Positions 1 through 6,182 of a DNA stretch of 6,800 bases are shown one piece after another. The translations under genes and the position numbers were made by a program. The stretch spans positions 1-6,800 of the forward strand of contig JBQMRO010000004.1 of assembly GCA_052174475.1 (NCBI GenBank). The letters are read 5' to 3'. This DNA is from Arsenophonus sp052174475. Lineage in GTDB: Bacteria > Pseudomonadota > Gammaproteobacteria > Enterobacterales > Enterobacteriaceae. Numbering within the stretch: position 1 is the stretch's first letter; each line of letters starts with the position of its first letter. Under the pieces are notes generated by a model, which worked only from the letters and a program-made list of their open reading frames with translations, was not told the origin of the DNA and searched no databases.

Positions 1-389
1 TCTTGATTGAGTTGTCGAGGACAAATGCACAAAGGATAGAAGATATCAATTTTTAATACCCTGTTGTGTGTCCACTACAGCATAAGTATAAGTGGTAGCC
101 AGAAATAAAGCATTAAATTGCGCAAGCCAGTTATTGTTGAAAAGGCAAAGAAGATGGGGATAGTGAAAATAATGTGTTGTAAGTTGTAATCGAGTAAAAT
201 ATGAACCTGCTTTGCTAACCACTGCGTCAATAGGTTTGGCGTCATATCAACTATAATTTTTGACTTGTAGCCTTGGAAGAAACGGAGACGGGAAGATTTA
301 TTAGAGGTATAGGAGTAACTTTCAGGATTAGCACACCATGATACAAGTGCTGTAGGAAAGGTTCGCTCTACAAATAGATGTACCACGAG
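1..389 (-). pseudogene. IS91-family transposase remnant (left copy, central part)
   Basis: This is a broken fragment of what I read as a zinc-binding HUH (Y1) transposase of the IS91 family, the enzymes that move rolling-circle insertion sequences. A frame beginning with GTG at 386 reads SWCANPESYSYTS, a likely relic of the cysteine-rich zinc-binding region (from memory, relatives read WCCANPDCxHT). It continues as LLTQWLAKQ and QHIIFTIP, matching the family pattern QWIxxQ...QHITFTMP. A missing base near 127-129 throws the frame, so the end reads as nonsense. The right copy keeps that base and shows the true continuation, GLAQFNALFLAATYTYAV then QQGIK. After a second slip, bases 40-1 read IDIFYPLCICPRQLNQ, as in family GIFCALHTYGRQLNQ. 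Most zinc-binding cysteines are lost, and the HUH histidines would lie beyond the window. The assignment is from remembered family sequences, not a search. The gene is dead. Confidence 0.65.
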
Positions 390-709
390 TTGACACTTTC
401 AATATAGTTTAAGAAATTTATTTCAGTTATAATCAATATTGAAAAGTAGTTTAGTTGGATTGAGAATTATATACATATGCATCTGCATCTCTTGCTAGAA
501 AAAATAGAAATTCTTATGCTATAAGCATTCGTCAGGTATATCTAATCAATTATCTTTTTGCTTACCACAGAAAACGAAGAAGACGGGGATCATAACCTAG
601 CTCCTCCTATAGATTATAAATTCATTGGCAAGCATACTGTTAGTCATTTGATCCTTAATTTAATTTTATTCAGCATCATCAAATTAAACATAGGCGTTCT
701 AAAAACTCC
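6..709. repeat. Left outer arm of ~0.7 kb inverted repeat
   Basis: This stretch is the reverse complement of 6098-6800. The two can be aligned base by base with about 35 substitutions and a handful of 1-3 base gaps, or roughly 94-95 % identity counted by eye. Nearly all the substitutions are transitions. The match begins at base 6, opposite the last base of the window, so the repeat very probably continues outside. The outer ~390 bases carry an IS91-like transposase remnant. The rest has no recognisable gene. Identity drops sharply at about 709, although weaker similarity goes on to 1013. Confidence 0.95.
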
Positions 710-1013
710 GAGTAATTGTAACTAAAGCCGGATAATGCTTGTGTGTAGAGAAAAAATTGAGAAATTGGGATCGGATACATCGCTATATAGGCTCTATTTT
801 TTTTGATGTCATGAAAAGTTTAACCAGTTTGTTTATTATTTATTTCGGGAGTGTGAGGATCATAAAGCGCTTCGAATAAAAGGCGGTGTAATACCTGAAA
901 TCGCGTGCTGTCTTCCAGATTTTAGCCGGTTTATGCTTTTTAAAAGATTTATTCCGAGCCATCTAGACGAATTCCTAAAAAGATTAATACCGAAAATATA
1001 AAACAGTACTCAG
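710..1013. repeat. Left inner arm of inverted repeat (divergent part)
   Basis: This continues the left arm inward and can be aligned with the reverse complement of 5806-6097 at clearly lower identity, which I judge by eye at about 65-75 % with several gaps. Anchors include a 15-base perfect match at the inner limit (999-1013 with 5806-5820), a shared GAATTC followed by CTAGATGGCTC / CCAGATAGCTC, and the block around CTTTATGATC. The near-equal length of the two segments (304 and 292 bases) supports shared ancestry. Past the 15-base match the similarity fades towards the degQ hairpin. Confidence 0.75.
840..962 (-). pseudogene. Unrecognised 40-residue basic ORF in left inner arm
   Basis: An ATG at 962 opens a 40-residue frame beginning MARNKSFKKHKPAKIWKTA, with AGGA about eleven bases upstream as a possible ribosome binding site. 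The homologous place in the right arm (5858-5959) reads IAQNKSPRKRKPTKS, with the start codon changed to ATA. Lysine/arginine-rich character and the xAxNKS...K.KP.K pattern are kept between two otherwise diverged copies, which hints that this was once coding. I do not recognise the protein and the frame is short. A complementary frame on the plus strand (807-1001) is open too, but it has no start codon and I take it as a shadow. Most likely it is the front of a decayed mobile-element gene. Confidence 0.3.
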
Positions 1014-1148
1014 CTAATAAAGATCTCCGATGCAGCATAGAGTTGCGCAGATACTTGCATCATAGTATGTTACGGTTATAAACATGGTAAGTATTCTGTA
1101 ATAAGCAATAAACGAGATAATAAAATAGTAAGATAGGTATATAAATAC

Positions 1149-1179
1149 AAACAGGTACAACAGGTACCAGTACCTGTTT
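1149..1179 (-). terminator. Hairpin downstream of degQ
   Basis: A 10-base perfect stem (1149-1158 with 1170-1179, AAACAGGTAC/GTACCTGTTT) encloses an 11-base loop starting 11 bases past the degQ stop codon. The loop contains a further copy of the motif, so an alternative stem (1159-1167 with 1170-1178) competes. Read from the minus strand, the stem is followed by TTTGTATTTAT, a weak uridine tract, so this is a plausible but not textbook rho-independent terminator. The plus-strand side ends TGTTTTAG, so it could also work in the other direction. Confidence 0.55.
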
Positions 1180-1189
1180 TAGTGAATTA

Positions 1190-2611
1190 TTAATTAAATA
1201 TATTATTACCGCGAAGTAATAAGTAAATATTTTGGTCACCACGTAAAATGTTTAATGCTAATGCACTAGGCTTAGTTTCAATAACTTTACGAAGTTGATT
1301 AATATTTTCTATCCGTTGTTCATTAGCACTAATGATAAGATCACCTTTTACCAGACCAAGCATTGCTGCAGGTGAATTAGAAGAAACGCTATCGACCTTG
1401 ACACCTTTAGTGCCCCTGATTGTATTATTGCTTAAAGTGGCTCCCATTAGTAAGCTGGTTAAAACTTCGGCTTTTGTTCCGCTAGAATCACTATCTTCTA
1501 AGGTAACATTTACTTGCATTGGCTTACCTTTGCGTAGTACCCCAATAGTGATTTGTTTACCAATTTCACTGGTGCCAATTTTAGCTCTCAACTCAGCGAA
1601 GCTATTGATATATTTGTTATTAATTGAAACTAAAATATCACCAGATTGAATGCCTGCTTTAGCTGCTGCAGAATTTGGTATCACTTCACTGACAAACGCC
1701 CCTTTTTGCACATCAATCTTTAATGCTTTCGCTACATCAGAGGTCATTTCAGTGCCTTTGATCCCCAGTAATCCACGTTTTACTTCACCATGTTTGATAA
1801 TTTGATCACTAAGGGATTTAGCCATATTTGATGGAATTGCAAAGCCGATACCAATATTACCTCCAACAGGCGTTAAAATAGCGGTATTAATACCAATAAG
1901 CTCACCATTGAGATTAACTAATGCGCCACCTGAGTTACCTCTATTAATAGATGCATCAGTTTGAATAAAATTTTCTAGACCTTCTACATTTAAACCACTA
2001 CGGCCTAATGCAGAAATAATACCTGATGTTGCCGTTTGACCTAAGCCGAATGGATTACCAACAGCAACAGCAAAATCACCAACTCGCAGTTTATCGGAGT
2101 CGGCAATTTTAATTGCCATTAAGTTCAATTTTTTCAGATTTTCTGTACTTGAATCTTTGATTTGTAATAGAGCGATATCTGTTTGAGGGTCACGTCCGAT
2201 AAGCTTAATGTCAATTTCTCTACCGTCATTAAGTTGAATTTGGATACTATTAGCGTTATCAACGACATGGTTATTAGTTAGAATATAACCTTTTTTAGCA
2301 TCAATAATAACCCCCGAGCCTAATCCTTCAAAAGGGCGAATACTCTGTTGCTGGGAGGGAAAATTAGGCCCAAAAAAGAATTTAAATTCTTCGGGTAGCT
2401 GTTGATTTTGAACACGTGTTCCAGATACACGAATGCTAACTACGGTAGGAAGTACTTTTTCTAGCATCGGTGCTAAGCTAGATAATTCATGACCAGATGA
2501 TAAAGTAACTGGTGGCATTGATGCAGAATAACTCACTGCAGGAACATTTATGAATGAAAGACTAGCAGTCATAGCTAATATAGTTAAAAAATATTTCTCT
2601 TTTTTCATCAT
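1190..2611 (-). CDS. degQ: Periplasmic serine endoprotease DegQ (HtrA family)
   Basis: DegQ degrades and chaperones misfolded proteins in the periplasm. The 473-residue product starts with a signal peptide (MMKK, hydrophobic stretch 7-28, probable cleavage after about residue 30). The trypsin-like domain (about 45-270) carries the triad H115 (TNNHVVDN), D145 (DPQTDIALL) and S227 (RGNSGGAL). Two PDZ domains follow, about 280-370 (RGLLGIKG start) and 385-468. The segment before the first strand of the active site lacks the long glutamine-rich LA loop typical of DegP. That, and the place next to zapG, favours DegQ over DegP; two PDZ domains exclude DegS, which has one. Length is between E. coli DegQ (455) and DegP (474). 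Either of two tandem ATGs could be the start, with a weak AGAGA about nine bases upstream. The frame is intact. degS, which follows degQ in E. coli, is absent: the DNA downstream is inverted-repeat material. Confidence 0.95.
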   Translation of the reverse strand: MMKKEKYFLTILAMTASLSFINVPAVSYSASMPPVTLSSGHELSSLAPMLEKVLPTVVSIRVSGTRVQNQQLPEEFKFFFGPNFPSQQQSIRPFEGLGSGVIIDAKKGYILTNNHVVDNANSIQIQLNDGREIDIKLIGRDPQTDIALLQIKDSSTENLKKLNLMAIKIADSDKLRVGDFAVAVGNPFGLGQTATSGIISALGRSGLNVEGLENFIQTDASINRGNSGGALVNLNGELIGINTAILTPVGGNIGIGFAIPSNMAKSLSDQIIKHGEVKRGLLGIKGTEMTSDVAKALKIDVQKGAFVSEVIPNSAAAKAGIQSGDILVSINNKYINSFAELRAKIGTSEIGKQITIGVLRKGKPMQVNVTLEDSDSSGTKAEVLTSLLMGATLSNNTIRGTKGVKVDSVSSNSPAAMLGLVKGDLIISANEQRIENINQLRKVIETKPSALALNILRGDQNIYLLLRGNNIFN

Positions 2612-2689
2612 GAATTCAATTCTCTTACATACCTAATTTATTTAGGGTAATTTGCTTTTTGGATAGATTAAAAGGCCTCACAGCAAGTC

Positions 2690-2718
2690 TAAGACTTTAA
2701 ATTATGCAAAAAAGTTCA
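2690..2718 (-). promoter_or_regulatory. Candidate sigma-E promoter of degQ
   Basis: On the minus strand TGAACTT (2712-2718) stands 16 bases before GTCTTA (2690-2695). This agrees with the envelope-stress sigma-E pattern GGAACTT-N16-GTCTGA in 11 of 13 positions. It would give degQ a leader of roughly 70 bases. In E. coli it is degP, not degQ, that is classically sigma-E controlled, so such a site here would fit a DegQ that has taken over a DegP-like stress role. Chance similarity in AT-rich DNA is possible. Confidence 0.4.
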
Positions 2719-2864
2719 GTTAACAGATAGTGGTAATCGTTTTTTTACATCTATTTACATGATATTAATGTTTACAAAAAAATAAATTCTACTCAAGTTA
2801 GTTCCGCTACCATTAAAATTAAGTAAAGATGCAATTTTGTTAATATATGTAACCTAATTTGCTT

Positions 2865-3248
2865 TTATATTGAGCGAAATAAACCAGAAGAGCCTTCAGA
2901 GTAATCTTTCGGTGGTAAATTAATGTTGGCTTGATTATTATCTAATTCAGTTAAACGATAGTTAAAAAAGTTGTTTTGTATTGGAAGATCAGATATCAAT
3001 TCATGAGAACTTTTCGCCATATGTTGATAAAGTTTACGATAGTCTTGTGCCATGTTATCAAGTAATTCTGCACTACATGCAAAATGGTTGATTAATTCTT
3101 TACGATATTCTTCTAATTCATGGTTTTTCTTTTTAAGTGCATCTTGCAAAGCTTTTTGATTACGTAGTTTAGTATTCCCAAAGCGAACTACTAGTGCACC
3201 AATAATGAAACCAGCGATTAGACCGATTAATGTATATTCCCAAATCAT
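2865..3248 (-). CDS. zapG: Cell-envelope/division protein ZapG (YhcB, DUF1043)
   Basis: ZapG is a small inner-membrane protein that links cell division, peptidoglycan synthesis and envelope growth in gammaproteobacteria. The 127-residue product (E. coli 132) has an N-terminal membrane anchor at about 4-21 (YTLIGLIAGFIIGALVV), then FGN and a long charged coiled coil at about 27-65. The highly conserved block DYRKLYQHMAKSS lies at 69-81, a variable linker follows, and the family's C-terminal motif PKDYSEGSSGL is at 113-123. The last few residues are shorter than in E. coli. AAGGAG at 3254-3259 sits five bases before the ATG and fixes the start. The gene precedes degQ in the same direction with a 253-base gap, as in the ancestral order. 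The divergent zapE that normally lies upstream is missing here. The frame is intact. Confidence 0.96.
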   Translation of the reverse strand: MIWEYTLIGLIAGFIIGALVVRFGNTKLRNQKALQDALKKKNHELEEYRKELINHFACSAELLDNMAQDYRKLYQHMAKSSHELISDLPIQNNFFNYRLTELDNNQANINLPPKDYSEGSSGLFRSI

Positions 3249-3300
3249 TTTGGCTCCTTTATTTAAGAAAGGAAAATTTATTTTATAAAAATGAATTTAC

Positions 3301-3328
3301 AGTATAGCAGCTCACTATAGATGTTAAA
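3301..3328 (-). promoter_or_regulatory. Candidate sigma-70 promoter of zapG
   Basis: On the minus strand TATACT (3301-3306) matches the -10 consensus in five of six positions. It is preceded by TTTAAC (3323-3328, 16-base gap) or TTAACA (3322-3327, 15-base gap) as a -35 element. The predicted start of transcription lies about 45-50 bases before the zapG ATG. It is supported by position and motif only. Confidence 0.45.
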
Positions 3329-3337
3329 AGGACATAA

Positions 3338-3550
3338 GTGAAATCCGGAAAAGTTATTATTAATGATTTTATATTATTTTATGTATTAAAGATTATCGAT
3401 ATCATGTTTATAATTGGTTTCATTGATCAACAAAATTATGATTTTTTAAAGAGTATTACGTTGATGGAATTGTTGACTCCAATTAAACTATACAACAGTT
3501 TTTTATTACTAGTAATTATTAATTTTATGAAGTGTAAAGTACAGAGATAA
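3338..3550 (+). CDS. Doubtful 70-residue hydrophobic ORF
   Basis: A GTG at 3338 with AAAAGGA a few bases upstream opens a 70-residue frame diverging from zapG. The product is very rich in I, L, F, K and N, with two hydrophobic stretches (about 8-29 and 52-63) that could span a membrane. I do not recognise it. It does not resemble ZapE, the ATPase normally encoded at this place: there is no P-loop. Its base composition is that of the surrounding non-coding DNA, where open AT-rich frames of this length arise by chance. It could be a real small membrane protein, but most probably it is not a gene. Confidence 0.2.
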   Translation: MKSGKVIINDFILFYVLKIIDIMFIIGFIDQQNYDFLKSITLMELLTPIKLYNSFLLLVIINFMKCKVQR

Positions 3551-3882
3551 CAATTTTAGATATTATTCATCATCAGTTATTTAATAGAGCAAGTATGAAT
3601 AAAAGGCTCATTACAGAAGCCCTTTGAAATAAGATAAGATTGATTCGAAACCTAATTATCACTTTCTCTATGCAAAAGACAGAAATTTTCTTGTGCTAAG
3701 AAAGAATGAAAGACTAACTTAAGTATTAAATAAAACTAAGAAATAGGAGCCAAACAGAATTGAAATGGTCTGAATAAACTGAATATCTATCATTAAATAT
3801 ATCGTTAGTAAGAAAAATACAAAATAAGATGTTACTTGTTAAGTAGTAGGTTAATAACAGTTAGAAAAGGTTAAAAAGAGTG

Positions 3883-3942
3883 TTTATCCATTACAATGGA
3901 TAAAGTTATCAGTATAGAGTGAAAATCCACTCAATGTATACT
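3883..3942. repeat. Two tandem hairpin-forming inverted repeats
   Basis: The first is a perfect 10-base inverted repeat, TTTATCCATT (3883-3892) and AATGGATAAA (3895-3904), with only two bases between. Eight bases from the first follows an 11-base stem, AGTATAGAGTG (3911-3921) with CACTC (3928-3932) and TATACT (3937-3942), interrupted by a four-base bulge around a six-base loop. CTATTTTATG comes next. They may be transcription terminators of a lost gene or the end of a lost mobile element. No gene adjoins them now. Confidence 0.5.
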
Positions 3943-4186
3943 CTATTTTATGAAGCACGGTAACTCATTAATCTTTTAATGTTCATGTAAATATTAAGAA
4001 GCAGTGAGAATAAGATGTCCAAAAAGCGAAAGTAGTCAGGCTGAAAGGCAGCTAAAAATCATAACAGGATTAATAGAGGTAATTAGTTCATTCTGAAAGA
4101 GGCTGAGCTGGAACGAGAAACTTACTAATAGAATTCTTTATTAATATAATGAATTAATTTAGAAAATTATATTTCTATGAGAAACA

Positions 4187-4226
4187 TAATAAATTAAAAC
4201 TATAAACAACTGAAATGATATCCTAT
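4187..4226 (+). repeat. Stray copy of the IS256-like element's start region
   Basis: Bases 4187-4226 resemble 4601-4638, the run-up to and first codons of the decayed IS256-family transposase. Both read TAATAAAT..., then AACAAC, and end in the identical 14 bases AAATGATATCCTAT (4213-4226 and 4625-4638), which encode the start Met-Ile-Ser-Tyr. In this copy a TGA follows directly and the similarity stops. It is either a relic of a second element or a partial duplication of about 0.4 kb spacing. Confidence 0.5.
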
Positions 4227-4278
4227 TGACTGTCGTCCTGTGACAGCCATAATTAATAATCTAAGGTAAAGGATATAT

Positions 4279-4425
4279 ATGGCTTTAGCAATAGATAATT
4301 TAAAGAAATCCAGAAATTTGCAAAGGTTTATTATAAAATCAAGAAATAAGCATCTTCTAAATATCAGGAAAGTTACACAGATTAATCGGAAAAAATACAC
4401 GACCATAGTAATAATCGGTAATTGA
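4279..4425 (+). CDS. Doubtful 48-residue basic ORF
   Basis: ATG at 4279 has AAAGGA (4268-4273) five bases upstream, a good ribosome binding site. It opens a 48-residue frame starting MALAIDNLKKSRNLQRF, very rich in lysine and arginine, with a short hydrophobic tail (TTIVIIGN). I do not recognise it. It lies inside a gene-poor region and its codons are as AT-rich as the surroundings, so chance or the stump of a lost gene is as likely as a working small protein. Confidence 0.2.
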   Translation: MALAIDNLKKSRNLQRFIIKSRNKHLLNIRKVTQINRKKYTTIVIIGN

Positions 4426-4600
4426 GTCCATAAAGGACAAGAACAGTTTTATAAATTATTAATACAAATAAGTTAATAAACTTATACCTTAATAAGAATC
4501 TACATAGCAAAAAAAAGAATGGAGAAAAATGCTTGAATTATACTAATTCTGGTGTATGGAATTTCGGAGATGGTGGTATAGCGTATAATACTGATTAATT

Positions 4601-4638
4601 TAATAAATAACTTTAACAACAGATAAATGATATCCTAT
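4601..4638 (+). repeat. Start region of IS256-like element (partner of 4187-4226)
   Basis: This is the second copy of the direct repeat described at 4187-4226. Here it leads into the transposase remnant: the ATG at 4627 inside the shared 14 bases opens the N-terminal frame of the pseudogene. Confidence 0.5.
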
Positions 4639-5800
4639 GAAAAGTCTAGCATACAGGTATCTGCAAAACCAGATATTATTTTTGATTCCTTGTATAAAAT
4701 CATCCGTAATGGTATGTACTAGGAATCTGATAGACACCAATGTTGAGGTTGATCTTAAAACCATACTGCAATAACGTGCCGCAGCCCTTGTTGACGAATA
4801 TTTATGCTGTAGTCTATGACGGTTATATGTTACAGCAAATTATACAGCCTAGTATAGGCGATATTGAAATTAAAGTGCTTAAAGTTAAAGGGAAATCGCA
4901 GAGAAGAACAGAATGTTCTTAACAAATCATTGATGCCGGCTTATCTGAAGCGTACAAAAAGCGGCGAAGAGGTTTCCTTCTATCACGGTTTAATATCTGT
5001 TAGGTATCTCCACCTATGATTTTCATAAATTCCTGAATCACTTCTCGGTTAAAAGCGAGAAGGTTTTCTACTGATATCATTAGTAGGCTAAAACAGCAAT
5101 GACTTGAAGAGTAATAGGCAATAGTACCTGTGTCATTTAAGCGATACACGATACATTTATTTCTAAGCTGATAGCATATACTACGCTAGTCAGGCTAACT
5201 GATTCCCTTTGTTTACTAGTTAGTATTGATATCACTGCATGAACATAAGGAGTGCATGCACTCGAAGATGTTTATTGAAAATCAGAAGCGAACTGAACCA
5301 AATTTTAATACCCTGAGAAGTACGTGGCTTAACCGTATCTCCCCGACTTGCTGAAGGGAGGTATATGATGGTACCATTAGTTTTTGGAATCCAATAGAAA
5401 AGATATTCCCGGTATGCAGCATCAATTTTATTAGGTAAATAAAATAGCTTATGTGCTGGTTTTACTACCAGAAGACATCCAATCAAAAGTTAAGGGTGAG
5501 CTACAGGAAGTCTGTTTACTAGAGAGTCGCGATGCTCCTGATAAAGCTCTTGATATTTTGTTAGCAAGGTTTTTAGTGAATTATTATCCTGTAGCGATGA
5601 AGAAGTTAGAAAAGAATAGAAAAAACGCTGATATTCTATGATTTTCCGTCATTGCAGTAGACGTCAATAAAAATGACAAATTTGATTGAATCAGCTTTCG
5701 TAACAGTGAAATATGAAGCCGATGCGCGAAGCGCTATGGTAAACGTAGTACACTACAGTGTGAGTGGTGGGTTTTTAGCTACTACTCTTATGAAATGTTT
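4627..5800 (+). pseudogene. IS256/Mutator-family transposase, heavily decayed
   Basis: This is the ghost of a DDE transposase, readable only by hopping between frames. In order: MISYEKSS...KPDIIFDSLYKIIRNG from ATG 4627; RNLIDTNVEVDLKTIL; AAALVDEY; YDGYMLQQIIQPSIGDIEI (about 4808-4875; family RNGYLPERxIQTxIGDVxV); AYLKRTKSGEEV (about 4940; PPYLKRTKSxEEL); STDIISRLKQQ (about 5073; LSATxISRLKxxW). Next come ADSIYYASQAN (5167-5199; WADGIY) with the first catalytic D at 5170-5172, DGTISFWNPIEKIFP (5367-5411; GDGALGFWxALxKVFP) with the second D at 5367-5369, and a 62-residue open stretch 5453-5641 (LPEDIQSKVK... YYPVAMKKLEKNR). Last are YDFP and TNLIESAFVTV (5676-5708; TTNPIESTFATV) with the E at 5688-5690. 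I count at least six frame changes plus in-frame stops, so it cannot be functional. The span of about 1.17 kb fits a ~400-residue family member, so it is decayed rather than truncated. The C-terminal end is approximate. Family patterns are from memory. Confidence 0.88.
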
Positions 5801-5805
5801 ATAAT

Positions 5806-6097
5806 CTGAGTACTGTTTTATGCTTTGTGGTATGTTAATTTTTAGGAATTCACCCAGATAGCTCAGAATAAATCCCCTAGAAAGCGTAAACCCACTAAAT
5901 CAAGACGACTACTCGTAATTTCCAGTGTATACTGGATTTTTATCCAAAGTGCTTTATGATCTGATTTTTATCAGAAAGTAATTATGGTGAGTCTACTGAT
6001 CTTTTATCATAATCAAAAGAGGCTGTACAGCAATGTGTTAAGGGATTACGTCCCTAATTTTTAGGCATAGTATTACCCACTCTATTTCCAATTACCT
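5806..6097. repeat. Right inner arm of inverted repeat (divergent part)
   Basis: This is the partner of 710-1013 in reverse complement. It starts with the shared 15 bases CTGAGTACTGTTTTA and holds matching blocks TTTTTAGGAATTC, AATAAATC and GTGCTTTATGATC (left copy GCGCTTTATGATC), plus CTTTTATCATAATCAAAA facing CTTTTCATGACATCAAAA. It lies directly against the end of the IS256-like ghost. At 5918-5940 TCCAGTGTATACTGGA can form a small hairpin followed by TTTTT, which the left arm lacks. Confidence 0.72.
5858..5959 (+). pseudogene. Right-arm counterpart of the unrecognised basic ORF
   Basis: This frame reads IAQNKSPRKRKPTKSRRLL and ends at TGA 5957-5959. It corresponds position by position to MARNKSFKKHKPAKIWK in the left arm. 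The start codon has become ATA, and no other start is near. After about 16 residues the two copies stop agreeing, so at least one is frameshifted. Its function is unknown. Confidence 0.3.
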
Positions 6098-6164
6098 GGA
6101 GTTTTTAGAACGCCTATGTTCAATTTGATAATGCTGGATAAAATTAAATTAAGGAGCAAATGAC

Positions 6165-6182
6165 TGACAAGTATACTTGTCA
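6165..6182. promoter_or_regulatory. Perfect 18-base palindrome, possible operator
   Basis: TGACAAGTATACTTGTCA reads the same on both strands. The size and symmetry are those of a site for a dimeric repressor, or of a cruciform or recombination site. In the left arm the equivalent place (about 624-643) is disrupted by substitutions and a lost base, so the symmetry is either ancestral and decaying or newly arisen. It sits just after AAGGAGCAAATGAC, inside a tiny dead frame, so no regulated gene can be named. Confidence 0.4.

Larger units (their letters stand above)
3551..4626. other. Gene-poor, decayed intergenic region (~1.1 kb)
   Basis: I find no gene of convincing length on either strand. 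Stop codons are dense in all frames, and AT content is high. In E. coli the equivalent place holds zapE and then the ribosomal genes rplM-rpsI. None of their motifs, such as the ZapE P-loop, is visible, so the sequence has been replaced by an insertion or rearrangement or has decayed beyond recognition. Within it lie tandem hairpins (3883-3942), a copy of the IS256 start region (4187-4226) and a small ribosome-site-led frame (4279-4425), listed separately. Confidence 0.7.

Noticed and set aside
75..386. First reading of the arm ORF as a conjugation or membrane protein, because of its hydrophobic C-terminal half
   Set aside because: The hydrophobic tail in the left copy comes from a frameshift. 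The frame restored from the right copy follows IS91-type transposase order instead.
807..1001. A ~60-codon open plus-strand frame in the left inner arm (…GGVIPEIACCLPDF…)
   Set aside because: It has no start codon at the front, and it lies exactly codon-opposite the minus-strand frame, whose pattern is matched in the right arm. It is probably a shadow.
1060..1242. A 60-residue minus-strand frame running from degQ's end into the repeat
   Set aside because: It overlaps the degQ stop and the terminator-like hairpin. The sequence is low-complexity and hydrophobic, with no homology that I recognise.
1332..1649. A 105-residue plus-strand frame
   Set aside because: It is antisense to the PDZ-encoding part of intact degQ, with no ribosome site or family likeness.
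1190..2611. Calling the protease DegP
   Set aside because: The total length is close to DegP, but the long LA loop is absent and the gene adjoins zapG, as degQ does.
4200..4406. A 68-residue minus-strand frame rich in F, L and I
   Set aside because: It has chance composition, no ribosome binding site or recognisable motif, and overlaps a plus-strand frame that does have a ribosome site.
5232..5486. An 84-residue open frame on the minus strand
   Set aside because: It lies opposite the IS256-like transposase relic, whose motifs (including the second catalytic D) read on the plus strand. The minus frame has no recognisable motif.
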